This document shows positions 21,308 through 35,365 of a DNA stretch of 64,000 bases, piece by piece. Each line of letters opens with the position of its first letter. The stretch's first letter is position 1. The stretch covers positions 23,801,501 through 23,865,500 of the forward strand of contig CM075654.1 of NCBI GenBank assembly GCA_037953625.1, read 5' to 3'. Origin of the DNA: Crotalaria pallida. Lineage: Eukaryota; Streptophyta; Magnoliopsida; Fabales; Fabaceae. Made by a program: the position numbers and the translations under genes. The notes beneath the pieces were generated by a model. The model saw only the letters and a list, made by a program, of their open reading frames with translations. It was not told the origin of the DNA and did not search any database.

Positions 21308-22943
21308 TGTAGAATCAAAGAAGCTTTTGATGATGTCAAATAAATAAGCTCGGCTTGAGCTCAGGCTCGGCTTGTACTCAGTGTCAGGAGTCAGACTTAG
21401 TTTTGCGCATGCGTTCCGCCAAAGGCAGAAGCTCGGAAAATTAGGGTTCTTCGCTACCCGCAGCAAGTCAGCATTTGAGGCTCTAGCTCGGGTTGAGCTC
21501 AGCTCTTGATCACAGCCGAGGTTCATCCAAGTTTACAAGCTCAGCTCTTCACTTCAAGACAGTACGCTCGGATGTTGATCAGCTCGGATTAAGCTCGGAA
21601 GGAACATACACCTTGAACTCTGTTCTGTATCTCATCTCCAGAGCAAAGGCCAAAGCTTGGATCTGTTACTTCAATTTCAAGTCTGATTGCCAGGCTCAAC
21701 TCAAAGCTCAGGAACACCAATCTAAGACCAAGCTCGAACAAAGCTCAAAGCTCGGCAATCTCTGTTCACTCTTCAACAACACATCATCTTCAACCTTCAG
21801 ACTCTGCTCAGCTGTTCCGTACTTTTTATTACCATTGAGTCTGGGTAGAAATTCTAGGATTTTAACTCCAACGCATTAACAAGTTTGAAATTCAAAATGA
21901 GTTAAAATCAAAGGTTGTGGAAGGGTCACCATCATTGCTCTGCTGTCAAAATGTATCCGTTGGAAACCCCAGTTTTTTGTACAATCTCTCTCTCTCTCTC
22001 TCTCTTTCTGGAAAACAGAGGAGCTTATAAAAAGGGGGTGTTTTCAACGGTAATAAAGAGACATCTTTTTGAACAATTTTCTTGGAACTTCAATTATCAT
22101 TCTCTTTAGAAAAACAGAGAGCAGAATAAAAACTCACAGAGAAGAAGAAGATTACTAAAATTTTCACAAGAACTTAGAGAGTTAATCTTTCAAATCCATA
22201 CTCTAAGTTCAACTTATTTCCTCTCTGTGATACCCCTTCACAAAATCAACTCACTCTTGAACTTCAATCTTTCAAACTCATTCGAAGAGTGTTTCAAATT
22301 GGGGCCATACTTTTTCATCATCTTCTTCATTGTATTTGCTGTAGAGAGAAGCTGGTCTCTGATCGAGAAAGCTTCTCTATTGAAAAGGTTCCAAAGAGGT
22401 TCTTTGGTCATTGATTTGTCGTGGGTAGTTTGTCACGAGTTTGGTACACTCGTTTGGCTGGATAGTTTTAGAGGGGTAGTCTCTTGTAAATCCTTTTGTA
22501 ACCCAGAAAATCGATTTTTAGTAAAAGCTCTCTAAAAGGTTTTTAGAGAGGACTGAACTAGCTCTCAGGGTGAGAGTGAACCAGGATAAATATCTGGTGT
22601 TTATTTTTATCTCTTTACCGCTTATCTGTTGCTGTATTTGCTTAAGTGTTTATCCGCTGATTTTCGAGCATCCAAGCGTTAATTGTCTTTCTCAAAGCTC
22701 GGCTTTGAGTGTTGTTCTCAGAGCTCGGCTTCTAAGCAGCTCGGTTAACCGATTAACCGATCTGTTCATCTATTTGGTTAATCGATTAACCCTATCTGCT
22801 CAGATATCGCTCGACTTTTATTTTCAAATCGAGAACAACATTCAATCAAGTTTCAATAAATCAAAAAATTGTCATATTAGCTTCAATCTCCTATTCACTC
22901 CCCCCCTCTACTCGATTGTTAGGCCTCTTGTTGGTTTCCAACA
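21308..22943 (+). repeat. SIRE-like copia 3' LTR (1,636 bp)
   Basis: Starts TGTAGAATCAAAG right after the polypurine tract and ends GTTGGTTTCCAACA, the same end as the LTRs of C read on minus. It contains a CT microsatellite (21983-22004), a TATA box (TATAAAAA, 22026-22033), and AACCGATTAACC / TTAATCGATTAA palindromes at 22744-22792. Confidence 0.75.
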
Positions 22944-22990
22944 AATAATAATAATAATAATAATACAGATATATATATATATATATATGT
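22944..22990. repeat. (AAT)n and (AT)n microsatellites
   Basis: AATAATAAT repeats at 22944-22963 followed by an AT run to about 22988, directly at the 3' end of the copia LTR. Confidence 0.85.
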
Positions 22991-24572
22991 GTATGTTAGA
23001 TATGTGTATGTTTGTATGTGTATGTTTGATTTATGTATAGTGATTAATTGTTCATGCCATAAACCTAGGGTTTCTCAATGTATGATTGATGATTGATTAA
23101 ATTATGTTATGCTTAAGGAATGAATGATGATATATTAATGAATGATATTGATATCTTTACACTTGAATAATAATTAAATACAAGAAGATTCAATAAGTGA
23201 ATGAATGAATAATATACTTAAATGTTGACATTTATGTTTAAGTATTATTAAATTGAATGAATGAATATTATGGCCAATATTTTGATGTCTAGATTATCGA
23301 ATATTAATTATTTATGTTTATTCTTAAATACCATAAGTGAGGAAACTCATCCAAATTGGTATAATTAATTAAAGGATTGATTACCAAATCATTAAAATGA
23401 AGTAGAAACACGTGCATTTAAGAAGTGAGGTGGACGTTAGGGATTAGGAAAGATGACGTGAATATTCTATGAATTGATGGACGTTTTCGTGAAGATTCAT
23501 AGAATTGATGGACGAGAGTATTATAGTGATTTGATTGTGCTTATGAAACAATCACAGGAACTATTATAGGAGACTTTGATCTACCCCAGAAAACACCAGT
23601 ATGATGGACGTGCTCGTGAAGTACTGGCTAATTGGTGATTGGTCCTATGCACACTATAATAGTTCTATCGGTCACTTATATACTTCGTGGCTAGTTGAGG
23701 ATGGTCCCTACTATAACATTGTATGATGGACATTCTCGTGAAGTACAGTGTAAGCACGGTAGAGGGACATTTACTCCTAGTTGGTCTTTCCTAAAGTGTG
23801 GAGGGCGATGTGAGGAAAAAGGAAAAGAATACGTAGCAATGTCTACGAAGTAAAAGTAAAAGAAAAGAAGCGTAGACAAAAGTAAAAGAAAAGAAGCGTA
23901 GCAATGTCTACGAAGTAAAAGTAAAGAACATAACAGTGACTACGAAGTTATGAAAAGGAAAAAGAAAGTAAATGATGTATGGAGAAGTTGCATTGCATTG
24001 CATTGCTTATGTTTATGTATTATCAACAATAGTTGATAATTATGAATAAGATTATATAAGTACACTATTATGGAAGAAAGTAAAGTATAAAGATGAATGT
24101 TAACAATGTTAATGAAGTATTAAATTGCAGAAGGTATATCTATGTTATATTATTGTTATTAAGTGCTTTTTTTGATTTATGATAAAACAACTCACCTCTT
24201 AAGTTGACATTTTAGGTACACGTTCGGAGAAGAATGGGATCCTTCGACTACTGAATACGAGTAATTCCTTATTAATGAGGAATAACTCTATTTTATGATA
24301 TAAATCATAAAAATTGCAACCAATTAGCTTCTGATATGATTTTATCATTTTGGAAACTTTGAAACTTTTATGTTTTTAATATATATACTTTGAAAATATA
24401 ATGTATAATTTTATACAACGATTGTAAGATGAATGTTACTTTTAGTTTATTATGGATCTAACAGGTACAATTTTAAGGGAAAGTTCATATTTTAAAGTAA
24501 ATTCTATCAAATTTTTCCTAAAATCTTCATCTATTTAAATTTAATAAAGAAAATAAAATGTAGCATGTTACA
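22991..24572 (+). mobile_element. Second chromovirus-like LTR, right part
   Basis: Continuation of 20261-20944. It contains the three-hairpin block at 23464-23768, a GAAGTAAAAGTAAA-type short repeat (23840-23940), and a tail resembling other LTR ends here (TTTTAGGTACACG near 24210, then AACAGGTACA near 24460), with terminus ATGTTACA at 24572. Confidence 0.5.
23464..23768 (+). repeat. Three hairpins with one 20-nt core and different paired arms
   Basis: The core TGATGGACG....CGTGAAG occurs at 23475-23494, 23602-23621 and, with one change in the ACG, at 23724-23743. Each copy is flanked by different but mutually complementary arms: ATTCTATGAAT/ATTCATAGAAT (11 bp), CCAGTA/TACTGG (6 bp), and ACATTGTA/TACAGTGT (8 bp with one G-T pair). 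The second also lies inside an 11-bp outer stem (23559-23569 with 23654-23664), and the third inside GTCCCTAC/GTAGAGGGAC (23704-23711 with 23759-23768). Confidence 0.85.
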
Positions 24573-25667
24573 ATATGCATGATATATATCATCGGGATCC
24601 TCATTCTCCGAGGATGCCTCCGTGATAGGGGGTTGGGATGACGGAAGGTAACCTCCACGTCTCCCTCATAAGTGACACGGGTGGCCCTAAAAGTATCACT
24701 CCCCATTAAGGAGCGGGCGCATCTCCACATACATCAGGTTCCTCGTCATAACCTAACAACCAAAAAGGACAGAGAGTAGGTCATAACCAATCACTTACAA
24801 ATAATAATTGAAATAAGCTAAAAATGACAAACACAAGTAAGCAAGTAATCAAGTAACAATGCGATTACACGTGCACAAACCATATTTCACAGCAATATTA
24901 TTTCCATGGATATCTGGCATGATGCATGATTACTAATGCAAATCTCCACACTTTTGGATCCAGTAACAACCCTTATTCTAAGCTAAGGAAAGCAACTGGG
25001 AGTAAACGCCTTTCATCCACGTATGCCATCGCAACGGTCATGTGTATCCACTCTCTCAGGGATAAAGGAAATACAAAGGACCGTCCTCCGCGAGTCATAA
25101 TATGCCTAGGAGGTAGATAGAATATATTACTGTTAAGCAAAACTATCCCGGACGAGGTCTCCAGAACCAGCCCGTCTTAGGACAGTTTCACCCATAATAA
25201 TTCCCAGGGGTCACAAGACGAATCACAGACCTAACCTCCGGATCATTTTCACTAAGGTTCCCAAAACCCTCGTGTATCTTTCCCAACCATCCTATCTCAA
25301 CACCGCAACACCGTATGCGGAATGCAAATAATTTCTCTTATAATCATATCCATTATCCTTATTCCATTAGCATGAACATAATTATCATTTTTCCAATACA
25401 ATAACTTGCATATAATATGCATATAATCAATAATCACATTTGGTTAAAAAAATATGTTTAAATTTTGGTATATTATATAATAGGTACTGGATAATCGCTT
25501 AATTAAGGGTATTAAACGATAATTGGGTTCGGTTTAAAAATTCTAGGTTTCATATTGGACTGATAATCGATTAACAGGGTTCGATAATCGATTATCCTGC
25601 AGAAAACCAAACTGAAAACTTGGATTTTAACATACCAAAATTTACCATACTTTTTTTTAACCTTTCT
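24573..25667. mobile_element. Unclassified repeat-derived DNA
   Basis: There is no ORF of note. The text has the GC-richer blocks and CGATTA palindromes (two AATCGATTA-type sites at 25561-25600) seen in other LTRs here, and probably is an LTR in some orientation. I could not place its ends. Confidence 0.3.
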
Positions 25668-26107
25668 TGTAACACCCCGATTTGGTAACTTGATAAATAT
25701 TCTCTCTTTAATAAAAGTGCAGTGAAAATATGAGTAAATTTTTTTAAAAAAACATTTAAAACAAGGTCCTGAAAATTATTTATACATACGTATTTCATCC
25801 TCAAACATTTTCATTATTAAAAATTATTTTGTCATGCCACACGACATCGATCAAGTTCCAAAATCAAGATATCACACTTTGAAATATCTTAATTTTGGTT
25901 GATTTGTAAATAAAGAGGTCTCATTGATTCATTGTTTCAAAATTTAAATGATTTGTACCAAATCACCAATTAAATATTTGATTATAAACGTTGGTGCATA
26001 ATAAAAATGGGGTATAATGATGGTAGAGCAATAATACCCTAGTATCCTCAAGAGGGGTACAATACCTGTGAGAACGCTACAAACGGTGGGTGAAATAACT
26101 AGGAGAC
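25668..26107 (+). mobile_element. Chromovirus-like LTR start fragment
   Basis: Starts TGTAACACCCCGATTTGG and runs into a copia LTR fragment near 26108. Only the first 440 bp are present. Confidence 0.45.
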
Positions 26108-26781
26108 ACTAGGAGAACACCTAGAAGGGGGGGTTGAATAGGTGTTAGAGAAACCTTGAAAGACTTTCGAAAGAAACAAATCGAAACAATTAAAACGAAT
26201 GATTTTTACAAGATTTTTAGCCCTTAATCGATTAAAACAAGTTGCTAATCGATTAACCCTTGAAAAACAACAAGTTAATCGATTAATCAAACAGGTTAAT
26301 CGATTAATGCCGAAAGCTTGATTTTGGTTAATCGATTAACACCTCCAGTTAATCGATTAATCACTGTTAAAACTGAAAAATCACTTTTCAATTGAATACG
26401 AAAATCAATCAATTAACACTTAAGATCAGAGATAAAGCGGAATTGATTAACACCAATATTCTTATTGATTATCTAGGTTATGAAAATGATTTTCCCCAAA
26501 TCAATTTGCACAATTAAGATTCAATTCAATCAATTATGAAAATCAATCTTTTCTAGGTTTTCAACCAGGAACAATATTGAAATGACTTGAATGTAAAGAG
26601 TTAAGGGAATAGAGATACGGCACAGTGATTTATCCTGGTTCACTTTCATCCACTTGAAAGCTACATTCAGTCCCCTCTTTAACCAAGAGAGATTCTTCAC
26701 TATGAAGAATTAGAGTTCTCAAATTACAAGCAAATGCCTCTCAAGACTCCCTTCTTGATAGCCTCCAAGAGATACCACACT
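26108..26781 (-). repeat. SIRE-like copia LTR fragment (B), cut by element T
   Basis: It shares with the LTRs of C the landmarks GGGGGGTTGAATAG and TTTATCCTGGTTCACTTTCA...CCACTTGAAAGCTACAT, in the same direction, so its sense strand is minus. It contains about eight TTAATCGATTAA-type palindromes between 26222 and 26366. It ends abruptly at 26781 where element T begins. Confidence 0.7.
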
Positions 26782-29700
26782 TGTAACACCCCAATTTGGA
26801 CTTAGAATTTTCACTAAAAATTTGCGCCATTTTTTTTTATAACTTTATCATAATCAATTCAGTTTAATTCTTTTACAAAAAGGTTTTCATAAATACAATT
26901 TGATTCATTTGGTTTACAAAAATGTTTTGGTACTTGCGTCATAAAATTCTATTTCCAAAAAGAGATGTTACCATCCCACACATTTCCAAAAACTCATTTT
27001 CTCAATGTCATATTTAGTCGATGGATAACTCGCGAAAAACATTTAATTACTTTATGAACTTGCTACATAACAAAAGGAACTTCTTTTATTTCATTTCAAA
27101 TAATCATTTATTACAATAGGGGTTGCATTCGGGATAGAGTAATCATGTCCTACCCATCCAAAGATGGACTACAAAACAAAGAATCTACTAATCATAGACT
27201 ACTAATCTTCATTGCTATCCTCCATCACAAGTCTCTGAAAGATTCCTCGGCTGCCAATTTTGTGTCCTCCTCATAATGATGCTCCATTTCACGATCATTC
27301 TCCAACTTAAGCAACCATAACTTGAGATGCTACATGATCTGGCTTCTGTGAACATTGTTCCCCAATGTCCACAGGGAAAGGAAAGAAGAGAGAGAGTCAA
27401 CGATCCGGACGAAATGTTCGTCGATGGCATGGTCTTAATCCAAGGAATCACATTAGAACTCACACACATACAACTTTAACAAAGCATAAACTTTACATTA
27501 TAACATCATCCCATAGTTATCATGGGTTCACCATAATCATAACATTACCACATTATCCTTTTACTTTATCATTACAACCTCGTCATATCATCCTAATTTA
27601 ATATTATTACTCAAGCATTCCATACTCATAATCTTTCCACTAAGTCTTTTCACAACCATCAATGATTTGGGGAGGGAAATCATTGAGGTAAGGGTAGATT
27701 AGCACACACGATACATCTCCTCCTATATATTCAACCACGTCCTAGTTCGGAAAGCAGATGAGATGCACAGGAATCCTAACCATGCTGACCTCGAAGCCAA
27801 AGGGTACGTACCAGCTGAAACCACGCCAGTTGGCCAGAAAAACAAAATACAGTATCAATTCATAATTTCTCATTTCACAAAACAATGGCTTCTAGTCCCA
27901 TTTGGATTCCCTCTACACCATCTAAGATTTGCTCAAGGGGGCGACAACTCTATCCCTAGTTGTACGTGTAGTCCTCGCTACGATCAACGCCCAGCAGGTG
28001 ACCTTGATCATTGTAACATCGTCCCGCCTAGGGAAGCGCTCTTAGGCTTCTTGACGTTTCACCATCCTTGCCCTCCCCTATCGCAATCACCACTTGAAGG
28101 GATGTCTGACCTCCAAGTATACGGTATCTTTCCTCTCCACTACTTCACTCTCAACGTAGTTAGAAAGGGTTTGGACCTAAAGTCTTTTAAGTCTTTTATA
28201 TCTTTTCTTAATCCTAAGTTTTGGTCGACCCATTCTAAGCCTCGCTTCTAACGGGCCTCGACCTCTACGGGTAGCAGTAAACACCTCCCTACAGTACAGT
28301 GGATTCCACAAGACATGAAACCACGGCAAAATCATTCCCGTGACCAGTCACTTAAGGGGATATAATAAAGTCATTGTGCCGCTTGCACCATCACTGTATA
28401 CTAACAACGATCATCAAATTTCCACCAGATTCAAGGAATCATTTCTCATAATTTTCTTTTCACAGTAATACTTCCAAATATTTCAAGTCCTTTTCATAGG
28501 AACAACAATTATACATTGAGCATCCTTCCATAGGATAAATCATTATCTCCAAAAATAATCCCAACAAATTTGTTATCTCATCACTTATCATTTTATCATT
28601 TCCAAAATCATTAAGGCAATATTCCATATACAACTTCAGGATATACAACATGATATAACAATTATTAACCGACATAAGAATAATATTGAGGAATCGTATT
28701 TTTCGTAAGGACGGCGGAACACACATACATTTGCCGTCTTACTACTCAACCTATAGATTCCTAGTTCCGACCTTTGAGATGATACAGAACGCCCTAATGC
28801 TACCTCAGTGCCATTATGTCTTAGGAAGGTTGCTCTCTCACCCGAGCTCCACGCTTACTCTGTTTTCAACCTTTGCGTTCACAGCTCCAGCAGTTCGTTC
28901 ACTTTTAATTCCTTTTATTTCTTTAAATGATGAACGACATACAATCAATATCAAGCATCTATTCACTAATGTAAGGACTAAACCCGAAGTACCAAAGTGC
29001 CTTAAAACAGAAATCCCTTTTAAAAACAGAAACCCTTTTTAAGGCAATAGATAACTTAAAACAATTCCTTTTAGAAATCAAGAAATTCTTTTTACAAAGC
29101 ATAACTTACAAATCACTCCAATACTCGAAAACCTTTAAGAATACATTTTTATTTCCATGAAAACCACACTATAATGCTTATATAACAACTACCACCTTCA
29201 CACGCTTATACATAAACAAACACTCAAACATATTTTTAGATTTTGACTAACCTAGATGTCCTAATTCTTATAATACTTCAAAAGATAATTCAAACTTTAT
29301 AAAAGTCATACATGAATTATTTTAGTCCTTATAGTTACACCTAAATTACTTAGAGATAGAAAAGCATTTATCAATATACAAACTCTTTTATACCAGAAAA
29401 ATTATCAACATGATACTCATACCCCAATATATACACACACGCACATTAATTCAAAATCATTTTTAGAATTACTTAAATCAATTTATCAAAGTTGTACAGT
29501 ACTCACATACAAACTTTAAACTCATTTTTCTCTTAAACTATAACTCTAAAAATTAATCTACTTTTTCCTATACATCACATACAAGTCCTATTATCTACTT
29601 GACATATAAATATTATATATTCACATCCAAAACAATTCTGGACAACAAGGAAAAATAGAGTAGCTTTAATTCAAAATTACCCTAAAAAGCATCTTTTTCA

Positions 29701-32700
29701 ATTTATTACTAAAGGATACATACACTAAGGTCTAAAAGTAAGGTTAAACTAAATAAAATAATATTTTTACTTTATAAAACAATTCTGGACAGTAGCCTAA
29801 TTACTTTAATAAAAATCATTCTTCGCATTTTTATACAAGCACAAACAACATTTCATTTAAACACATATACAACCTTTCTTATACGTATTCTAAAATTACT
29901 TTTAAAAATCTACTTTTTAATCCTAAATACTTATACTACAAGATTAGCATGAAATTTACATTTTTAATCATTCAAGAACAAGTCATAACATCAATGTCAC
30001 ACATTTCACATTTTTGGACAGCATGCATACTCAAACTTAAAAATTCATTTTCTCTTAAACAGAGAGTCGAAAACACATGCCGTTTTTTCCTAAATTTTTA
30101 TTACAACTTCTACTATAATAAAATGACTAAAATTAAACTAAATAAAATGATTGTATCGGCTGTACAGCCACTGAAAAAGTTGCATTAATTCAAGAAGTTC
30201 AAGTAAAACAATCCAAAACAATTATACACAATTCCTACTTATGCCAAAGACTTTAAAACACTATTATTTCAAATAAAACATTACTTTTTCATACATTCTA
30301 AATTCTGGACAGCAACTTAATATTTTTATTTAAATTACTTTAATCAATCAAAAATACTCATTTCTATTTGTTTCTACATTATATTTGCACATACATACTA
30401 AGTATCACTAACACCCTTAAAAATAATCATTTGGGGTCTTGACTAATTAATTTTCCAGAATAAAAATTAAATTTCCAGAATTAAAATTTAATTTTCAGAA
30501 TTAATCTTTTCCATAAAAACATGTAATTCATTCCATAGACATACTAAAACAATCATCAAATCAATTAGAAAAATTCAATTAACTTAATTTCTTTTCTCCT
30601 AAAATTCGACCAGCACTTAGAAAATTAGGAAAAGCATTTTCAATTCTTAAAACATCTATATAATATAATTACATCACTTTATATACTAAAAACAAGAGTT
30701 TTAAATTATTAAACAAATATAAAATAGATCTCTTTTAGAAAATAATTCACTTTTTCCAACAACTAATATCTATAAAAACATCAACCACATACTCATACAA
30801 TCATTTAAACATACATGTTCTTAAAGATTTATAACAACTACCCATTTGTTTCTATTTCTTTTAAACCATAAACTACAATTAAATTACACATCAAATAACA
30901 AATAATTTAGAAAAATTATTCTAAAAAAAAACCATAGGCCTCACGGCCTACTTATTACTTTTTATTTTTTCAGAAAATTTCATTTTTGTTTATTATCCTT
31001 ATTCATTGTTCTTTATTAACTTAAATCCAAACAAAAAGGAAATAACATACAATCAAACAATTAAACAAAATTTCTATAAAATAAAATTTCCTACACTTTA
31101 AGAATACGAAAAATTTCCAGAATTATTTTATTTCCCAAAAATTATTTTTAGTTCCCTTTTTCACAAATCATTTTAATTTCATTTTTACTTTAAGGAAAAC
31201 ACTTATTTTTTTTGTTCTCAAATACACATGAAATAACAACAATTACTATACAATATAATTATATTTTCACACGGTCCAGAATAAAATAAAAATCCATTTT
31301 AATTCTTTTATTTATTTCCATTCCCTTTTATTTATTAAACAATAATACAATTCATATATCAAAATACATAAATCAATCCTCAACTTCTTAATATAAGTCA
31401 CGGCTAATATATATACATATACCAGAAAATTATATTTTTTTCCATTGCTATTTACTTATTTATTATTATTCCTTAATACAAAGAACAAAAACAATTAAAA
31501 GACAAAGATTAAAAACTTATTTGTTCATACAAAATTTTCTATAATTCATATGATCTAAGAAATAAAATAAACCCAGAAATTAAATTAATCAAACTCACCA
31601 AAAACTTTTAGCCATCTTAAGAATTAAAGAAAAGGGGAGTTAAATCCCTTTAAACACCTTTTTTGTGTCTCCTTTCTCATCCTTAATTCATATGACTCAA
31701 GAACAATATCACATATTCAATAATAACTTTAAAATGAAAAGGAAATTTAGAACTTAGCTATAGAAGAATTTAGAAATTTTTTACTCAATAATAAAAACAA
31801 AACAACTTAAAAAGAGATTAAATAAATAAGTGATTTTGGGTTACCTCTACTCCTTAAGCTTAAGAAAACTTCAAGTGACAAAGCAAAACCTCCCTCCTTC
31901 CTATAGCAAACTCGTCCCTCTCTCTCTATTTTCTCTTAGGATTTTTTTTTGTTCTTGTCAAACTATCAAGAATTGTGTGTGTGAAAAATGATGGGTAAGA
32001 GATCTTAATTATAGGTGAAAAAATGCAGCATATTCCTTCCAAATACTCTAGGAAATTCGGTCCCCTTAGTCATGGGTGAGTCATCACCTTAATGTTTTAC
32101 TTGGAACCAAGACTAGTAATTAATAGGATTTGCCAAAAACTATGGGTTAATAACTTGGGATTAAATTTCAGAAATTCTCCTCTTTCCTTCTCTTATTTTC
32201 TGGACGGTGGGAATAATAAAATATAAAAGAAATTTTTCTCTTTGGTTCATTTGAAATTTGCCTCCCAAATTAACCAATCATATTTTAATTAAATCAGAAA
32301 ATAATTAGAAAAATACTTAAATATGGACTGTGCAGCCATCCAGCATCAATATAAATATTTTAATATACCAATAAAATATTTTATAGTCTAATTAATTATT
32401 TTAAGCTCTAAAATAATTTTTTTTCTTAATTAAAAACACAAAAATTCGTTTTTCTACATACTGTACAGTACTTTTTCGTAAATGTCAAAATAAAATTTTT
32501 ATTTTTACATATTAAAATACTACATTTTGATATGATCATTTTCATATAAAATTCATAATTTTTGGACTCACGGTTTGAAAGTTATGAATTTTTGAAGTTC
32601 TAAAGCTATTTCCTCCCAAAAATATATTTTTATAAGCTTTGGCAAATTAAAATTCAAAAATGCAGAAATAAAATTATATGTGGACGGTGCAGCCAATGAT

Positions 32701-33277
32701 ATATTTTAAAAATAGATTTTCCATAAGTAAATAAAATATACCTTGGTCAAAGAAGCATTAAATGACTTTAAACTCATATTTTCAAACTAAAACCCAAAAT
32801 TCGTATTTTTCACTGTGGCAGTAATAAAATTTCAAAAACTCCATAATAAAAATAAAAACTTTACATTTTCATAATCTATGCTTCGATACGATCATTTGGA
32901 CATATAATTTGTAATTTTCTGATTTACGGTTAAAAAGATATGAATTTTTGAAGTTATATTACTATATATATACTTCTTCAAAAAAATCCTTTTTAATAAA
33001 ATGTCATTCAATAACCTTACAAAATATTTTCATACCAAGAATATATTTCAAATGTATCACATACAATCATATATATATTTATGTATATTTTCCACGTATA
33101 GACATGTATATTATACATACATAGCTCTAACAATTAAATATACAATCCAAGAATATAATCAATGGTTCACTATAAAAATTTTCATTTTAATAAATATCTA
33201 GAAAATATTATCATATAAATTATCATAAAATTAACTATAATTTAAATTAAATTGGGGGCAAAATTGTGGGTCTCACA
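26782..33277 (-). repeat. Element T, 3' LTR (uninterrupted copy, 6,496 bp)
   Basis: Matches the right copy closely over more than 3.5 kb, with scattered substitutions and one indel of about 14 bp (near 28950 versus 62055). At 27805-27809 it holds the intact GTACG that is the insertion site of G in the other copy. It is AT-rich; the ORFs inside, including one of 162 codons at 27763-28251, are not conserved as genes. Confidence 0.85.
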
Positions 33278-33292
33278 ATCCTCCCCAACTTA
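33278..33292 (-). other. Element T polypurine tract
   Basis: On minus, TAAGTTGGGGAGGAT directly precedes the LTR start TGTGAGACCC. This fixes the element's orientation. Confidence 0.75.
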
Positions 33293-34547
33293 AAGATTTC
33301 TCGTCCCCGAGAAATACAAACAGGAACAAACAAGGAAACACACAAGATTATTCAAATATTCTCACGACCCTTCACTTGTCATTCACTTCTTTCGAGGATG
33401 TATCCTTCCTTCGATGTCTTCGTTGATCACTACTCTTTTACTGGTCAGCCTTTGATGTAACGTCGCGCGTGAGCCGAATTGAGTCAAGTTCAAGGGTAGG
33501 CAACAAACAATCATTGTGTCTCAAAAATTTTGTTTGACCAGACTAGAAGCATTAAAGGTAAGTGGGTACGAATCATTTATAAGGAAATTTGGTATTTACA
33601 TAATGGGTTTGATAAGGAGAGTTTGTTATTTTCAAACTTGGTGCCAATCCAGAAGTCATTTCTTGTATGCATATCAAAACCATAATCACCGGCTGGGTTA
33701 CTACTTACTTCCACACTACTTACGTTATACGGGCACATGTCACTATGCTCTTCTAACATAGACTCTACTTAACCCTTTTCTCCCCAACTTTGACCAAACT
33801 TATACCACCTATTACACAACCTTACATCAAAGCTCACCATAAGACTATGATTACTCCCTAACTACCCGACTTTTCACTTACTTCCTTGCCTTCTAAGTAC
33901 CACTTAGGGATCGACTCTAAACCATTATTCCCAAAATTCCTAACTTTTCACACTACCGTACCATCACCTTGTCCCTTCAGCCACTTAAAATTCATGTGTT
34001 ATGCATACAAGTGTTACTTCCTTCATAACTTTATATGGTAGGGTTATGTTTTAATCACGAAAATTCGAGAAAAGAACTTAGGATTTTACTGAAATTTGGC
34101 ATTTGGTCGAATAGTTTGATGGAAGGTGATCATTAGATTGGGTATTTTCTGACAAAAGGAAGTTCTTTTTAATTTGAGAGGGTCAAATTATCGCAAAAAT
34201 ACAAAAATCAAGTTCAATAATCATACGAAGGGTGATTGGGTCCTTTTCAAAAATCGAAACGAAGTAGGGTAATGTCTTGACTTGAACTCAATTCTCCTCT
34301 GGCAGTCTTTAAAATACCACACTTTTTCCAAGAATTGGTTTCCGCATTCTCATAAGGAGTTCTATACAACATACTTAAGCACAAACATTCATTGATCTCA
34401 AGAAAATTTCGACATTATTATATCACAGGAAAAGCAAAAGAAGGAATAATCCTTCAACATAACCAGTCAAGAAGCAAAAGTTAAATCCAACAAGAGAAGC
34501 AAACACACTAGTGGATAACTCCACACCGTTTAAACAATTCATCAATC
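33293..34547. other. Element T, non-coding interior
   Basis: No polymerase or integrase motif was recognised in any frame. This is where pol would be in a complete element; only 1.25 kb remains between the gag remnant and the polypurine tract. Confidence 0.55.
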
Positions 34548-35222
34548 CTAAGAACGACTAACAACATTAGCATCTTTATTTCCAATCAAAGCGAACACTC
34601 TTCCGCTTCCCTTTGGTCTATTAGAATCCTTTTCACGTTTTAGTTCCCAACAATTCCTCGCAGTGTGTCCTGGTTTGTTGCAGTTAAAGCAGTTCAGGTT
34701 TTCATAAGGGCAGTTCGGTCCATAATGGTTCCTATTACAACGATTGCACCATGGAACCACACCTTCTTGACCTTTTCACCATTTCCATTACCATGAGCAC
34801 TACCATTGTCGGGGTTGTTACTATCCTTCGTTTTCCAATTTCCACCATTTTTGTTGACGTCGATTGTTTCCAAAACCATTGCGAGTCCACACACCTTCAG
34901 CTTGATTCTTTCGATTCTTATTATTTTGCTGATAAGAACCACGATACCTCTGATTCCTCCTACCAGGCACCTTGTTGTGTCGAAACTTCCTAGCGAAGCC
35001 ATGCTTAGCAGAGTAATTGACCGGTTTCGCCTTTGCATCTCCTGTCGGAGATTCCCCTACCAACCAGTTGCTCGGTCTTCTTGCCTGTCCAAACTTGGGA
35101 AGCTCCAAATGTGGAAAAGCTATCTGTAGTCCTAACCTCAGACCTCTTTGGAATTCAGGGTTTGCGTCATTGCTGCTACTGCCTTGACTAGCCAGGCTTG
35201 CAGAACATCCATGCATCTTCAT
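34548..35222 (-). pseudogene. Element T gag remnant with CCHC knuckle
   Basis: Read on minus with frame changes: an FQRGLRLGLQIAFPHLELPK-like piece, a basic RKFRHNKVPGRRNQRYRG stretch, and then WCNRCNRNHYGPNC and CFNCNKPGHTARNCWELK, a double zinc-knuckle arrangement, followed by GRVFALIGNKDA, where protease would begin. The capsid part of Gag is almost entirely missing. It is not translatable as one frame. Confidence 0.75.
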
Positions 35223-35353
35223 TTCCGCGCCAATCCTAACTCTTAGTTTACTCTAAGACTAAAACTACCGCAACCCAGACACAAACAAACACAACCAGAC
35301 TCACACAAGGAAAGCATATAAGGCTATGCTTAAGGCCACTAAGGACAACCATC

Positions 35354-35365
35354 GCTCTGATACCA
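35354..35365 (-). other. Element T primer-binding site
   Basis: TGGTATCAGAGC on minus, five bases inside the 5' LTR, complementary to the 3' end of initiator tRNA-Met as in many plant LTR elements. Confidence 0.85.

Noticed and set aside
22570..23040. 156-codon ORF
   Set aside because: It crosses the boundary of a copia LTR and two microsatellites; chance frame.
20261..24572. Calling this a clean solo LTR
   Set aside because: Flanking five bases differ (TATAG and ATATG), the 3' end ATGTTACA is atypical, and a truncated copia splits it; kept only as LTR parts.
27763..28251. 162-codon plus-strand ORF in T's LTR
   Set aside because: The other LTR copy carries substitutions without sign of coding constraint, and the frame crosses the insertion site of G; no recognisable domain.
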